Positions 26,304 through 35,396 of a stretch of DNA of 64,000 nucleotides are shown here, one piece after another; the first letter of the stretch is position 1, and each line of letters begins with the position of its first letter. Made by a program: the position numbers and the translations under genes. The stretch spans positions 4,034,880 to 4,098,879 of the forward strand of contig NZ_CP080997.1 in the NCBI RefSeq assembly GCF_019645815.1. The letters run 5' to 3'. The notes below the pieces were generated by a model. That model had not been told where the DNA came from and searched no databases. It saw only the letters and a list, made by a program, of their open reading frames with translations. The DNA is from Mycolicibacter heraklionensis. GTDB lineage: Bacteria > Actinomycetota > Actinomycetes > Mycobacteriales > Mycobacteriaceae.

Positions 26304-27468
26304 CCACTGGCGCAGAGTAATTCGGCTTGCCCAGACCCAGCACGTACTGGGCGATCATGTTGCGGAACACCTCCAGAGTGCCGCCGTAGATGCCGACCAG
26401 CGGCGCGAACCGGAAGACGTAGTCGCTCGCGCCGTTGTCGATGGCACCGTCGGTGTCGATCGGCAGCGCCGACGCGCTGCCGAGCAGGTCCATCAGGTCC
26501 GGCGAGACATCGCGCATCGCCTGTGCCAGCGCCACCCGTCCGAAAATGGACGGCGCCGACAGCGAGGCCTCGACCCGGGCTGCCGCCTTGCCCAGCCGGT
26601 AGGCCACCGAACGATCCGCGATACTGCCCGACCGCCCGGCCACCTCGCCCGCTTTGTCGACGGCGACGGCCATGAAGTTCGCCTGGTGCATCATGATCGA
26701 GACGTCCTGCAATCCGTCGGGATTGGCGTCCACCGCTCCGTGCTCGACGTTGAGCGGCTCGCGCAGCACGGTCCAGCCGCCGTTGACCTCGCCGAGGCGG
26801 TATTTGTCGTCGACGCGGACGTCGCTGTAGTAGACGATGTTGGTCCGGTCGCCGTCGACGGTGCGCAGGCCCTGGATCTCGATGCCCGGCGAATTCAGCG
26901 GGACCAGGAACATGGTGAGGCTCTTGTGTTTCCGCGCGTCCGGGTCGGTGTTGGTGATCAGAAAGACGTACTGGCAGTTGTGGGCTCCGGTGGTGAACAT
27001 CTTGGAGCCGTTAATGATCCAGTTATCACCGTCGCGTACCGCGCGGGTCTTGCAGGTCGCGACGTCGGAGCCGCCTTCGGGCTCGGTGTAGCCCAGGCAG
27101 AGCCGGATGTGGCCGCTGAAGACCCCGGGCAGAATCTCCTCGCGCAGCTCGGGCGAGCCGAAGGACGCGACCGACCGGGCCACCATCGCCGTGGTCCCCC
27201 AGGTGACCCAGGGCACGTGGGCGCGGCGTTTCTCCAGCTCCCAGATGCGCCGGCGCACCCGGGTGAAGCCGCCGTCGGCCTCGGGTTTCCACTCCGCCTC
27301 CAGGTAGCCCGCCGCGCCCAGCGCCAGGTGGACGCCTTCGTCGAAGTTGTCCCCGGTCTCGCGGTCTCGGCGCTTGACGTCCTCGGTCACGTGGGTGGCC
27401 AGGAATGTGCGCACCTCGTCGCGGAAAGCCAGGTCGTCGTCGGTCAGCTGCGGTCGTGAGAAGTCCAT
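26290..27468 (-). CDS. Acyl-CoA dehydrogenase (FadE, large-type subunit)
   Basis: The ATG at 27468 (MDFSRPQLTDDDLAFRDEVR) gives 392 residues, normal for a single-domain acyl-CoA dehydrogenase. The flavin/substrate motif is LGYTEPEGGSDVATCKT, followed by WIINGSKMFTTGAH, and the C-terminal block IYGGTLEVFRNMIAQYVLGL. It introduces a 2,3 double bond into an acyl-CoA with FAD. Its gene follows another FadE by 13 bp. In mycobacterial steroid catabolism such neighbouring FadE pairs form alpha2beta2 heterotetramers. It is the last gene of the operon that starts at 33122. Confidence 0.9.
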   Translation of the reverse strand: MDFSRPQLTDDDLAFRDEVRTFLATHVTEDVKRRDRETGDNFDEGVHLALGAAGYLEAEWKPEADGGFTRVRRRIWELEKRRAHVPWVTWGTTAMVARSVASFGSPELREEILPGVFSGHIRLCLGYTEPEGGSDVATCKTRAVRDGDNWIINGSKMFTTGAHNCQYVFLITNTDPDARKHKSLTMFLVPLNSPGIEIQGLRTVDGDRTNIVYYSDVRVDDKYRLGEVNGGWTVLREPLNVEHGAVDANPDGLQDVSIMMHQANFMAVAVDKAGEVAGRSGSIADRSVAYRLGKAAARVEASLSAPSIFGRVALAQAMRDVSPDLMDLLGSASALPIDTDGAIDNGASDYVFRFAPLVGIYGGTLEVFRNMIAQYVLGLGKPNYSAPVVKTS

Positions 27469-27481
27469 GATGGTCGGTGTC

Positions 27482-28552
27482 CTATTCGGCTGCGCGGGAG
27501 TCGGTTTCACGGGCAGCGACGATGTCGCCGATGCGGCAGGCGGTGGCTCCAGGGTCGCCTCCGGCCAGCGGCCAGCCTCGGGCCCGGACCAGGTAGGCGG
27601 TGGCGGCGGCTTCGGCTGAAACGCCGAGACCGCCCTGGATGTGCACCGCCATGGTGGCGGCCTTGGCGGCTTCCTCGGCCATGAAGACGAACGCCGAGGC
27701 CGCCAGTTCCGGACGCTCGTCGGGCTCGTTGTCCAGGAACCACCCGGCGCGGTAGGCCAGGTTGCGGCCGGAGGCGACTGTGATGGCCATGTTCGCCAGC
27801 GGGTGTGAGATGGCCTGCAGGGTGCCGATCGGCACACCCAAGGTGTAGCGGGTCTTGGCGAACTCCGCGGCGATGGTCATGGTCTGCTCCACCATCCCGA
27901 CCAGAGCGGACGCGGTGAGTAGTCGCCATTCATCCAGTGCCCGCTGGTATTCCGCCAGCGCCCCGGGTCCGCTGGCCAATACCGTCGCCGAGTCGGCGGC
28001 GGCCGGGTCGACCCAGGCCATCGGCAACCGGCCGATGTTGTCGACCCGGACCGGGCGGGTGTCGAAAGAGAGTCGCACCACCGAATCGCCGTCACGGACG
28101 ATGATCGTGTCGGCGATTGAACCGGTCGGCAGCAGTCGGGGTCCGGCCACAGCCTCCTGGTGCGGGTCGAACGCAATCAGTCGAGTCCCGCTCACGATGT
28201 CGGAAGTGTCGTCCGCTTCCGGCGACAACCCACCGAGGCGGCCCAAGAGGCGGGCGGCGCAGACCTGGTCGATCCAGGGCACCGGTGCCAGGCAGCGGCC
28301 GACCTCCTCGGCCACCAGCGCAAGGTCGACCAGGGTGGCGCCGTCGCCGCCGACCGACTCCGGCAACGCCATGGTGGTGGCGCCCATCGCGCACAGCCGC
28401 TCCCACAGGTTCTTGTCGAAACCGGATTCCTCTGCGGCGCGTACCGTTTCGATCGGACAGTGGGTGGTGAAGAACTGCTTGTAGGCAGCCTGCAGCGCGA
28501 CGTGGTCCTCGGTCAGGCTGTAGTCCAGCCTGCGCAGTTCGAAACGATCCAT
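27482..28552 (-). CDS. Acyl-CoA dehydrogenase (FadE, partner subunit)
   Basis: The start at 28552 gives 356 residues. The N-terminal domain is recognisable (ALPESVGGDGATLVDLALVAEEVGRCLAPVPW) and the C-terminal helices are standard (ASALVGMVEQTMTIAAEFAKTR, LGVPIGTLQAISHPLANM, HIQGGLGVSAEAAATAY). The middle beta-domain is short and lacks the TEPxxGSD-type motif seen in the neighbour. This is the pattern of the non-catalytic or flavin-sharing member of a heteromeric FadE pair, so it is inferred to work with the product of 26290-27468. Confidence 0.85.
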   Translation of the reverse strand: MDRFELRRLDYSLTEDHVALQAAYKQFFTTHCPIETVRAAEESGFDKNLWERLCAMGATTMALPESVGGDGATLVDLALVAEEVGRCLAPVPWIDQVCAARLLGRLGGLSPEADDTSDIVSGTRLIAFDPHQEAVAGPRLLPTGSIADTIIVRDGDSVVRLSFDTRPVRVDNIGRLPMAWVDPAAADSATVLASGPGALAEYQRALDEWRLLTASALVGMVEQTMTIAAEFAKTRYTLGVPIGTLQAISHPLANMAITVASGRNLAYRAGWFLDNEPDERPELAASAFVFMAEEAAKAATMAVHIQGGLGVSAEAAATAYLVRARGWPLAGGDPGATACRIGDIVAARETDSRAAE

Positions 28553-28553
28553 C

Positions 28554-29396
28554 TCAGCTCTCCTGTTCGGGTACGGCGCCGCGTTCGGCGAAGAAGAAGT
28601 CGGCAGCATTGCGGTAGAGGTACTTGTCGAGCACGTCGGGTGGCAGGTCCAGGGCGCGCGCCTCGGGCACCACCCGTTCCATCCGCAGCACCGGCCAGTC
28701 CGAGGCGAAGATGACCTTGTCGGCGCCGCGGGTGCGCATGAAGTGCAGCAGGGCTTCCGGCAGACGTTTCGGCGACCAGGCCGAGGTCATCAACCGAAGG
28801 TTGCGGTACTTGATAAGCATGCGGATCGCGACGTCCCACCACGGGTCGGCGCCGTGGATCATGCACAGCCGCAGTTCGGGAAAGCGCACACACACCCGGT
28901 CGAGATGGATCGGGTGTTGCACCTCGCCCGGAATAGGGGGCCCCGGAATACCGGTGTTGACGCACAGCGGCAGACCCAGTTCGGCGCACTTGGCGTAAAG
29001 CGGGTAGTAGACGGCGTCACTCGGCGGATACTGGCCGTCTCCCCAGAAGCTGGGCCCCACCACGGCGTAGACCACCGGCAGGTCGTTGACGACGGCGCTC
29101 AGCTCCCGCAATGTGGGCACTGGGCGCAGCAGGTTCATGCCGCCGATGGCCAGCACGAACCGGTCCGGCCTGGCTTCGACGAATTTTCGCGCGGTCACCG
29201 ACGGTTTGACCAGGTTGTCCATCAAGACGGCCTTGGTTACACCGTTGGCGTCCATCTCGTCGAGCAGCGCCGACATGTCAGCCGGGGAGAACATCGACTT
29301 GGAGCCCTTGAAGTAGTCGTCGCGCGTCGCAGTCATCCAGGACGGCTGCTCGCGCTCGCCGAAGTGCACGTTGACCAGGCAATCGATGGCTTTCAT
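28554..29396 (-). CDS. Amidohydrolase-2 family protein, divergent
   Basis: The ATG at 29396 overlaps the fadD stop (ATGA); 280 residues, shorter than the other amidohydrolases in the window. The N-terminal motif is IDCLVNVHFGE instead of DxDxHxxEP, and the distal motif is VIFASDWPVLRMERV. Intermediate blocks are CVNTGIPGPPIPGEVQHP and CMIHGADPWWDVAIRM. It is probably a compact TIM-barrel hydrolase or decarboxylase; the altered first metal motif leaves metal dependence open. Only 1 bp separates its stop from the following FadE start. Confidence 0.8.
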   Translation of the reverse strand: MKAIDCLVNVHFGEREQPSWMTATRDDYFKGSKSMFSPADMSALLDEMDANGVTKAVLMDNLVKPSVTARKFVEARPDRFVLAIGGMNLLRPVPTLRELSAVVNDLPVVYAVVGPSFWGDGQYPPSDAVYYPLYAKCAELGLPLCVNTGIPGPPIPGEVQHPIHLDRVCVRFPELRLCMIHGADPWWDVAIRMLIKYRNLRLMTSAWSPKRLPEALLHFMRTRGADKVIFASDWPVLRMERVVPEARALDLPPDVLDKYLYRNAADFFFAERGAVPEQES

Positions 29397-31015
29397 GATC
29401 CGGCAGACACCTCTTCGCTCACTTGACGTTTCGCCCAGCGGTAGTCGGCCTTGCCGTTTCCCAGCCGACGCACCTGCGCCACCATGATGAACTCCTTCGG
29501 CACTTTGAACCCCGCCAATACCGACCGGCACTGGGCGTCCAGCAGGTCGTCGGTGACCGTTGAACCCGGTTGCGATGCCACCAGAGCGACGAGCTCTTCG
29601 CCCCACCGATCACTGGGCCGCCCCACCACCAGCGCATCCGCCACCCCGGGGTGGGCACGCAGCACTTCCTCGACCTCCTCGACGAACACTTTCTCCCCGC
29701 CGGTGTTGACCACCAATGCATCACGTCCGAACAGTCGCAGGGTTCCGTCTTCCTCGATGCAGGCCCGGTCGCCGGAGATCACCACACGCTTGCCGTCGAC
29801 CTCGGGAAAGGTGCGCACCGTGGCGTCGGCGTCGTCGAAGTATCCGAGCGGGATCCGGCCGGTCCGCACCACCCAACCGACTTCCGCGTCACCGGGTTCC
29901 AGGAACCGGGTCCGGTCCTGCGACACCACCGACCCCCCGTCCCGCAGATCGAAGGTGTCACGCCGCGCGTCGCGTTGGCTGCGCCCGAAGCCCAAGTTGC
30001 CGGTCTCCGAGGATCCGTACCCGTTGATCAGGGTGATCTGCGGAAGCAATTCCAGCAGCGCCGCCTGATACTTCGGATTGGTTGCGGCGCCACCGGTTCC
30101 GATCGAGTGCAACGACGACAAGTCATAGCTTGCCCTGCCGAGTTCGTCGACCAGCGGCGCAGCGTAGGCATCGCCCACCATGGTCATCAACCCCACCTTC
30201 TCGCGCGCGGCGGTTTCCAGCACCGAACGGGGGTCGAATCTGGTGCGGGTGTCGTTGAGGATCACCGTCTGGCCGCTCAGGATCGCCGAGAACGCGGTCC
30301 ACAGTCCGGCGGCGTGCATCAGCGGTGACAGCGCGAACCAGGGCGGACCGGCATGCTGCACCTTCTGGTGGATCTCCGTCACCGAAGCGTGGTCGTCACC
30401 GACCATCGACGACACGTAGATGTCGCTTTGACGCCACAACACGCCCTTCGGGCGCCCGGTGGTTCCCCCGGTGCAGATCATCAGCAGATCGTCCGGGGAC
30501 GGCGCCACCAGCTGATCGGTATCGCCCTGCGCCAGTGCGTCGTCCAGCGATACCGCATCCAGTCCGCCGCCGTTGGCAGCGCCGTCGTCGATCCGGATCA
30601 GCAGCTCGGCACCCGATGCCCGCAGGGTGTCAGCGAATTTCGCCTCCAGCGACCCGTGGTAGATGACGGCTCGGGGCCGCAGATAGTCCAGGAGCTCGGC
30701 GGCTTCGGCCGGGGTGTAGTAGTGGTTGACGTTGACCGGGACGGTGCGCGCCTTGAGACAGCCGATCACCATGTCGGGGTACAGGTCGTTGTGCATGAGC
30801 AGCGCGACCCGGTCCTGGCCGCATTCCCAGTTGCGCAACTCCGAACGCTCACGCTGAGCGCCGAGTCCGCGGCCGGCCAGGTAGTTGGCCAGCCTGCGGG
30901 TGCGCTCCGCGGATTGCGCGAACGTGCTGCGCCGGTCCCCGCAGATCGTCATGGCCCGGTCGGGCACAGCCTCGGCGATCGCGTCGAGGACCGCGCCGAG
31001 GGTCCATTCGCCCAC
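29393..31015 (-). CDS. Acyl-CoA synthetase (FadD)
   Basis: A GTG at 31015, two bases after the preceding stop, gives 540 residues. The phosphate loop is CTGGTTGRPKG (181-191), then INGYGSSETG, the hinge LFGRDALVVNTGGEK and the C-terminal Lys in GNGKADYRWAKRQ. It resembles the FadD at 2336 (shared insert before GQD near residue 65 and the KADYRWA end), so the two are paralogues of the bulky-acid ligase type. It activates an acid for the beta-oxidation enzymes of the same operon. Confidence 0.9.
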   Translation of the reverse strand: MGEWTLGAVLDAIAEAVPDRAMTICGDRRSTFAQSAERTRRLANYLAGRGLGAQRERSELRNWECGQDRVALLMHNDLYPDMVIGCLKARTVPVNVNHYYTPAEAAELLDYLRPRAVIYHGSLEAKFADTLRASGAELLIRIDDGAANGGGLDAVSLDDALAQGDTDQLVAPSPDDLLMICTGGTTGRPKGVLWRQSDIYVSSMVGDDHASVTEIHQKVQHAGPPWFALSPLMHAAGLWTAFSAILSGQTVILNDTRTRFDPRSVLETAAREKVGLMTMVGDAYAAPLVDELGRASYDLSSLHSIGTGGAATNPKYQAALLELLPQITLINGYGSSETGNLGFGRSQRDARRDTFDLRDGGSVVSQDRTRFLEPGDAEVGWVVRTGRIPLGYFDDADATVRTFPEVDGKRVVISGDRACIEEDGTLRLFGRDALVVNTGGEKVFVEEVEEVLRAHPGVADALVVGRPSDRWGEELVALVASQPGSTVTDDLLDAQCRSVLAGFKVPKEFIMVAQVRRLGNGKADYRWAKRQVSEEVSAGS

Positions 31016-31017
31016 CG

Positions 31018-32268
31018 TCAGACCGAAGCTGCCAGGTGGGCGACGCCCGGTGCGGTACGGTTCGGATCACCCAGCAGAGTCAGTGCGTTGTCCCGCATCA
31101 CCATTCGGGTATCTTCCACGCTGAACTCGGGGAACTGCGGGATGTCGGCGGTGAAGGTGGTCGGGTCGGCCAGGCCCTCACCGTGCGGCCAGTCCGAACC
31201 GAACAGGATCTTGTCGACGCCGATGGTGTCGGCCAGCAACTTCACGTCGTCCTCGTAGTAGGGGGCAATCCAGACGTTGTTGCGCAGCTGCTCGATCGGA
31301 TCTTCCTTGTAGTGGTACGGCGCGTTGTTGGCCGACTTCTTCAACCGCTTGATCAGCCGGTAGACGAAGTACGAGCCGTTCTCGATGCTGACCACCTTGA
31401 GCTTGGGGTGACGGGTGAACACCTGGTGCACGATCATCGAGGCGATAGTGTCGTGGATCGCGCGATCGTCCATGATCACCATGTCCAGCGGGTCGCGCTT
31501 ACCGAATCCCTTGAACACACCGCTGCCGCCCCACAACGCCGGGATCGCCATGTAGCCGGAGTCGGACAGGTGGAAGACGACTGCGACGCCAGCCTCAGCA
31601 AGGCGCGCCCACACCGGGTCGTGCACCGGGTCGCCGAGGGACCGGGCCCGGACCTCGCCGGGCACCGGGGCCGGGCGCACACACACCAGCTTGGCGCCGC
31701 GACCGATCACGAATTCGACTTCCTCGACGGCCTTTTCGGGGTCGGCCAGCGAGATGATCGGTGCGGATATCACGCGGCCGTCGGGACGGTCGAAGCCCCA
31801 GTCCTCGTCGAGCCACAGGTTGAACGCGTGCACCGACGCAATGGTGGCGGGGATGTCGTGCTTGAGTCCCTCCTCCACACCGCAGGCGAAGGTCGGCAGC
31901 ATGAACACCGTCTCCAGCCGCTGCCGGTCGAGCACCTGCACGCGGGCGTCGCGGTTCTGGTACTCGGGATGCTCGGAGAGCCGGTCGACCTTCATCAACG
32001 ACGCCGGATCCACGCCTTCGGGGATCTCGCCGCGGAACAGCAGATCCAGGCAGCCGGGTTCGATGATCGGGTCGAAGCTCGGGTTCGGGATGAAGTGGTT
32101 GACGACCCCGCCGAACACCGCCAGAGTGCGATTGCCATCCTGCACCATCTGGACACCGCGGCTGCGGAATTCCTTGGGCAGGTGCCGAGTGAAGGCGTCC
32201 AGCGGCTCGTAGTAATGGTTGTCGACGTCGACGGCCAAGTACGGGAGCCGTTCAGGTGCGGCAGTCAT
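31018..32268 (-). CDS. Amidohydrolase-2 family protein
   Basis: The ATG at 32268 gives 416 residues. Metal motifs are VDVDNHYYEPLDAF at the N-terminus and LFGSDWPHGEGLADP at the C-terminus. The central HAFNLWLDEDWGFDRPDGRVISAP and VCVRPAPVPGEVRARS blocks match the paralogues at 14414 and 53857. It probably hydrolyses or decarboxylates a CoA-pathway intermediate. It lies 14 bp after the crotonase gene and 2 bp before fadD, inside a single operon. Confidence 0.85.
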   Translation of the reverse strand: MTAAPERLPYLAVDVDNHYYEPLDAFTRHLPKEFRSRGVQMVQDGNRTLAVFGGVVNHFIPNPSFDPIIEPGCLDLLFRGEIPEGVDPASLMKVDRLSEHPEYQNRDARVQVLDRQRLETVFMLPTFACGVEEGLKHDIPATIASVHAFNLWLDEDWGFDRPDGRVISAPIISLADPEKAVEEVEFVIGRGAKLVCVRPAPVPGEVRARSLGDPVHDPVWARLAEAGVAVVFHLSDSGYMAIPALWGGSGVFKGFGKRDPLDMVIMDDRAIHDTIASMIVHQVFTRHPKLKVVSIENGSYFVYRLIKRLKKSANNAPYHYKEDPIEQLRNNVWIAPYYEDDVKLLADTIGVDKILFGSDWPHGEGLADPTTFTADIPQFPEFSVEDTRMVMRDNALTLLGDPNRTAPGVAHLAASV

Positions 32269-32282
32269 GTGCTCAACCTTTC

Positions 32283-33122
32283 TCAAGTGAGGGGCGGGAA
32301 GTTCGGCGGGCGCTTCTCGAAGAAACTGGTGATTCCCTCGATGAGGTCCGGCCGCGCCAGCGATTCGTACATCAGGGTTTCGGCGCGCGCACTCACCGCG
32401 GCGACGTCGTCGAGCGCGTCGCGATAGACCTGTCCTTTGATCACCGCCATCGAAGCCGGCGAACAGTTGGCGGCGAGGTCGGCCGCGTAGTCCATCGCAC
32501 GTTCCAACAGCAGCTCGGGCGCCACGACGTGGTTGACCAGACCGAGCTCGCGCGCTTCCTCGGCGAGGAAGGTGCGCCCGGACAGCAGCAGGTCCATCGC
32601 CGCGCCCCATCCGACCAGTCGCGGGAGTATCCAGGTGATCCCGTGTTCGGCGATCAGTCCGCGCCGGGTGAACGCGGTGGCGAATTTCGCTCCGGCGGCG
32701 GCGAACCGGACGTCGCACATCAGGGCGTGGGTGAGGCCGATCCCCACGCAGGAACCGTTGACGGCCGCGATGACGGGCTTGCGCAGTTCGGTCAGAAAAT
32801 GCGGGTGACGGTCCCCGACCAACTGGGATACGTCAGTGCCGGATGCGTCTGTGCCGGGGCCTGTTTGAGCACCGCCGCCCAAATCGGCGCCGGCGCAGAA
32901 GCCCCGGCCGCTGCCGGTCACCACGATCGCTCGCACCACGGGATCCGCCTCGGCGTGATCGATCGAGGCGTAGAAGCCGGCCGCGATGTCAGGCCCCCAG
33001 GCGTTGAGCCGCTGCGGGCGGTTGAAGGTGATCACCCCGACCCCGTCGCGTACGTCGTAGAGCACCCCGGGCTCGTCCGAGGGGCCCGTCTCAACGAGCG
33101 TGCCGTCGTCGGCAGCGGTCAT
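32283..33122 (-). CDS. Enoyl-CoA hydratase/isomerase (crotonase) family protein
   Basis: The 279-residue crotonase has the oxyanion-hole segments GRGFCAGADLGGG and NGSCVGIGLTHALMCDVRFAA and the likely catalytic Glu in RRGLIAEHGITWILPRLVG. The C-terminal FFEKRPPNFPPL is typical of mycobacterial EchA proteins. It hydrates or isomerises an enoyl-CoA. It is the first gene of a six-gene minus-strand operon (EchA, amidohydrolase, FadD, amidohydrolase, FadE, FadE). The operator-bearing region at 33188 is directly upstream. Confidence 0.9.
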   Translation of the reverse strand: MTAADDGTLVETGPSDEPGVLYDVRDGVGVITFNRPQRLNAWGPDIAAGFYASIDHAEADPVVRAIVVTGSGRGFCAGADLGGGAQTGPGTDASGTDVSQLVGDRHPHFLTELRKPVIAAVNGSCVGIGLTHALMCDVRFAAAGAKFATAFTRRGLIAEHGITWILPRLVGWGAAMDLLLSGRTFLAEEARELGLVNHVVAPELLLERAMDYAADLAANCSPASMAVIKGQVYRDALDDVAAVSARAETLMYESLARPDLIEGITSFFEKRPPNFPPLT

Positions 33123-33433
33123 CGATCCCGCACCTCCTCGCTTCGGATGCCTCGACCGACCGTCAGAAGTCCGACTGGAATTATTCTTACTGTATACCTT
33201 TCAGTAGACCATTCTGCAACCCGCGCCGATCCAGTCAAAGACAGTCATGTCAGCAGTTCAGGAGCGAATTACCGGTTTGCCGACCAGGGAAAACCCGAGC
33301 CGCCGAGGGATCCAGCCGACCAGCACCTCGGAGGCGAAACCGCCGGGTGAGGGCACGTTGACCGGGTCTCGTCGGGCACCGGCAGCAGCGCCGGCGACGG
33401 CGCGCGCTTCGCGCCCACGGTCGGGGCCAGGAT
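33123..33433. other. Intergenic region with operator, no gene recognised
   Basis: This 311-bp stretch separates two minus-strand crotonase genes. Its promoter-proximal part holds the palindrome at 33188-33206. The rest (33247-33433) is GC-rich with small inverted repeats and no credible reading frame on either strand. Confidence 0.6.
33188..33206. promoter_or_regulatory. TACTGTA-type operator (site 4)
   Basis: TACTGTATA-C-CTTTCAGTA has 7 of 9 matches in each half to the palindrome at 8498, with the same spacing. It lies 66 bp upstream of the crotonase that starts the operon ending at 26290. Confidence 0.65.
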
Positions 33434-34195
33434 TCAGGCGCCGGTCCAGTTCGGTGCGCGCTTCTCAGCGAACGCGATGGCGCCTTCCTTGGCGTCCTGT
33501 GAGGCGAATACCGGCGCGATCAGTTCATTTTGCTTGCGCCACATCTCGTCTGGGCTCCAGCTTGCCGCCTTCACCATGATCTCCTTGGTCACCGCGACAG
33601 CCAACGGACCGTTCGCGGTGATCCGCTCGGCCAAGGAGATGGCCCCGTCCAACGCTTCGCCCGGTTCGGTAAGCACGTTGACGAATCCCCACTGGGCACC
33701 CTGATCGGCGGTAAAACTCTCGCCGGTCAGAGCCAACTCGAGCGCCTTCTGATAGGGAATGCGGTGCGGCAACCGCAACAGACCACCGCCGGCCGCCACC
33801 AGGCCCCGCTTGACTTCCGGGATACCGAATTTCGCGTCCTTGGCGGCTACCACGAGGTCGGTGGCCAGCACCAGCTCGGTGCCACCGGCCACCGCGTGAC
33901 CCTCGACCGCGGAGATGAGCGGCTTGCGCGGCGGGCGCTCGGTGAAGCCGAGCCCGCGCCCCGGGACATACGCCAATTCCCCGGCCGCGAACGCCTTGAG
34001 GTCCATCCCCGCGCAGAAATTGCCGCCGGCTCCCGTGAGCACCCCGACCGACAGTTCGGGGGTGTCGTCGAGTTCGTCGCAGGCGGCAGCCAGTCCCTCG
34101 GCAACCGCCTTATTGGCTGCGTTGCGGGCCTCCGGCCGGTTGATCGTGATGACGAGAATTCGACCGCGACGCTCGCGGAGTACCGCATCTGACAC
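33434..34195 (-). CDS. Enoyl-CoA hydratase (crotonase) family protein
   Basis: The 253-residue protein is a standard EchA. Oxyanion segments are GGNFCAGMDLKAFAAG and GHAVAGGTELVLATDLVV; the Glu of GGTE and of GIPEVKRGLVAAGGGLLRLP sit at the two catalytic positions, so true hydratase activity is plausible. It ends FAEKRAPNWTG. It is divergent from the TetR gene at 34362 and shares the operator region 34238-34256. The next downstream gene is 311 bp away, so it may be monocistronic. Confidence 0.9.
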   Translation of the reverse strand: MSDAVLRERRGRILVITINRPEARNAANKAVAEGLAAACDELDDTPELSVGVLTGAGGNFCAGMDLKAFAAGELAYVPGRGLGFTERPPRKPLISAVEGHAVAGGTELVLATDLVVAAKDAKFGIPEVKRGLVAAGGGLLRLPHRIPYQKALELALTGESFTADQGAQWGFVNVLTEPGEALDGAISLAERITANGPLAVAVTKEIMVKAASWSPDEMWRKQNELIAPVFASQDAKEGAIAFAEKRAPNWTGA

Positions 34196-34237
34196 GACTC
34201 ACCCTTCAGGCGTTGTGACAACGTTTACCAAAGTACT

Positions 34238-34256
34238 TACCATATGCTTTACAGTA
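34238..34256. promoter_or_regulatory. TACTGTA-type operator (site 5) beside the tetR gene
   Basis: TACCATATG-C-TTTACAGTA keeps 5 of 9 (left) and 8 of 9 (right) matches to the 8498 palindrome and the same spacing. It lies between the divergent crotonase (34195) and TetR (34362) starts, as expected of an autoregulated repressor. Confidence 0.6.
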
Positions 34257-34361
34257 AGAGAAGCTCAATTCCCCGTGGCGGCGACGGGCACAGGTAGGTT
34301 TAACGGCTAGGTTTAACGGCGACGAATCCGGCCGTGTCGACCAGAACTGGAGGTACCCGCA

Positions 34362-35111
34362 GTGGCAAAGCAGCCAGTCGCCGAGAAGCGGCAACGGCGC
34401 GAACGCGGATCGATCAACCCTGACGACATCATCGACGGCGCGTTCGAGCTCGCCGAACAGATCGGGGTCGACAACCTGAGCATGCCGTTGCTGGGTAAAC
34501 ATCTCGGCGTCGGCGTGACGAGCATCTACTGGTACTTCCGCAAGAAGGACGACCTGCTCAACGCGATGACAACCCGGGCCCTGCGCCAGTACACGTTCGC
34601 CACCCCGTACGTGGAGGCCAAGGACTGGCGCCAGACGTTGAGCAACCACGCGCACAGCATGCGGTCGACGTTTCTGGGCAACCCGATCTTGTGCGATCTC
34701 ATCCTGATTCGGGCCGCACTGAGCTCGCGGGCCGCACAGCTCGGTGTCCGGGAGGTGGAGCGCGCGATCGCCAGCCTGGTGGAGGCCGGCCTATCGCCGC
34801 AGGACGCCTTCGACACCTATTCGGCGGTCTCGGTGCACATCCGCGGGTCGGTGGTGCTGCAGCGCCTCTACGAGAAGAACCGGGCGTCGGACGCCGAGGG
34901 GCCGTCCGATTTCGAGGAGGCGCTGGTCATCGACCCGGCTGTGACGCCACTGCTTGCAGAGACCACTCGGCAGGGCCATCGGGTCGGCGCGGCCGACGAT
35001 GCCAACTTCGAGTACGGCCTCAACTGCATCCTTGATCACGCCGAACGGCTCATCGCGAAGAACACCAAGCCGGCGCGGCGTCGCGCGGGCAATTCGGCCG
35101 GGGCTCGCTAA
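34362..35111 (+). CDS. TetR-family regulator, candidate master regulator of the locus
   Basis: The GTG at 34362 follows GGAGG and gives 249 residues. The helix-turn-helix lies near residues 41-62 (MPLLGKHLGVGVTSIYWYF, then RKKDDLL), and a long helical ligand domain follows (RQTLSNHAHSMRSTFLGN, SVHIRGSVVLQRLYEKN). It is larger than the typical 200-residue TetR, closer to the TetR_C class. The operator beside it belongs to a motif family found upstream of at least six transcription units here, so it is the best candidate for the protein that binds them. The ligand is probably a pathway CoA ester; this is inferred. Confidence 0.85.
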   Translation: MAKQPVAEKRQRRERGSINPDDIIDGAFELAEQIGVDNLSMPLLGKHLGVGVTSIYWYFRKKDDLLNAMTTRALRQYTFATPYVEAKDWRQTLSNHAHSMRSTFLGNPILCDLILIRAALSSRAAQLGVREVERAIASLVEAGLSPQDAFDTYSAVSVHIRGSVVLQRLYEKNRASDAEGPSDFEEALVIDPAVTPLLAETTRQGHRVGAADDANFEYGLNCILDHAERLIAKNTKPARRRAGNSAGAR

Positions 35112-35115
35112 TCGC

Positions 35116-35152
35116 GCTAGTGCCGCTAGCGTGACCCGCGTAGCGCGGCTAC
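35116..35152. promoter_or_regulatory. Two small palindromes upstream of the antitoxin gene
   Basis: GCTAG-TGCCG-CTAGC (35116-35130) and GTAGC-GCG-GCTAC (35140-35152) lie in the 51 bp between the TetR stop and the antitoxin start. Toxin-antitoxin complexes usually autorepress through such repeats. Confidence 0.55.
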
Positions 35153-35162
35153 CATACTTTCC

Positions 35163-35396
35163 GTGGAGACGATCAGCAGCACGGACGCCAAAAATCAGCT
35201 CAACCGGCTCTTGAATGACGTCAAGGCCGGTGCGTCGTTCACCATCACCAACCATGGCCAGCCCGTCGCGCAGCTCATACCAATCACGGCCGTCCCGCGC
35301 AGGTTCGGCCAGCTGCCGCGCCTCGTCGTGCCCGACAACTTCGACGACGCGCTGCCGGCAGCAGAACTCGCGGCCTGGGAAGACGTCGAGGCGTGA
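35163..35396 (+). CDS. Phd/YefM-family antitoxin
   Basis: The GTG at 35163 gives 77 residues. The N-terminal DNA-binding fold is classic for Phd/YefM proteins (ISSTDAKNQLNRLLNDVKAG, FTITNHGQPVAQLIPI), and the C-terminal tail (FDDALPAAELAAWEDVEA) is the toxin-neutralising segment. No clear ribosome site precedes the GTG, so the message may be leaderless. It overlaps the toxin gene by GTGA, so antitoxin translation should control toxin translation. Confidence 0.9.
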   Translation: METISSTDAKNQLNRLLNDVKAGASFTITNHGQPVAQLIPITAVPRRFGQLPRLVVPDNFDDALPAAELAAWEDVEA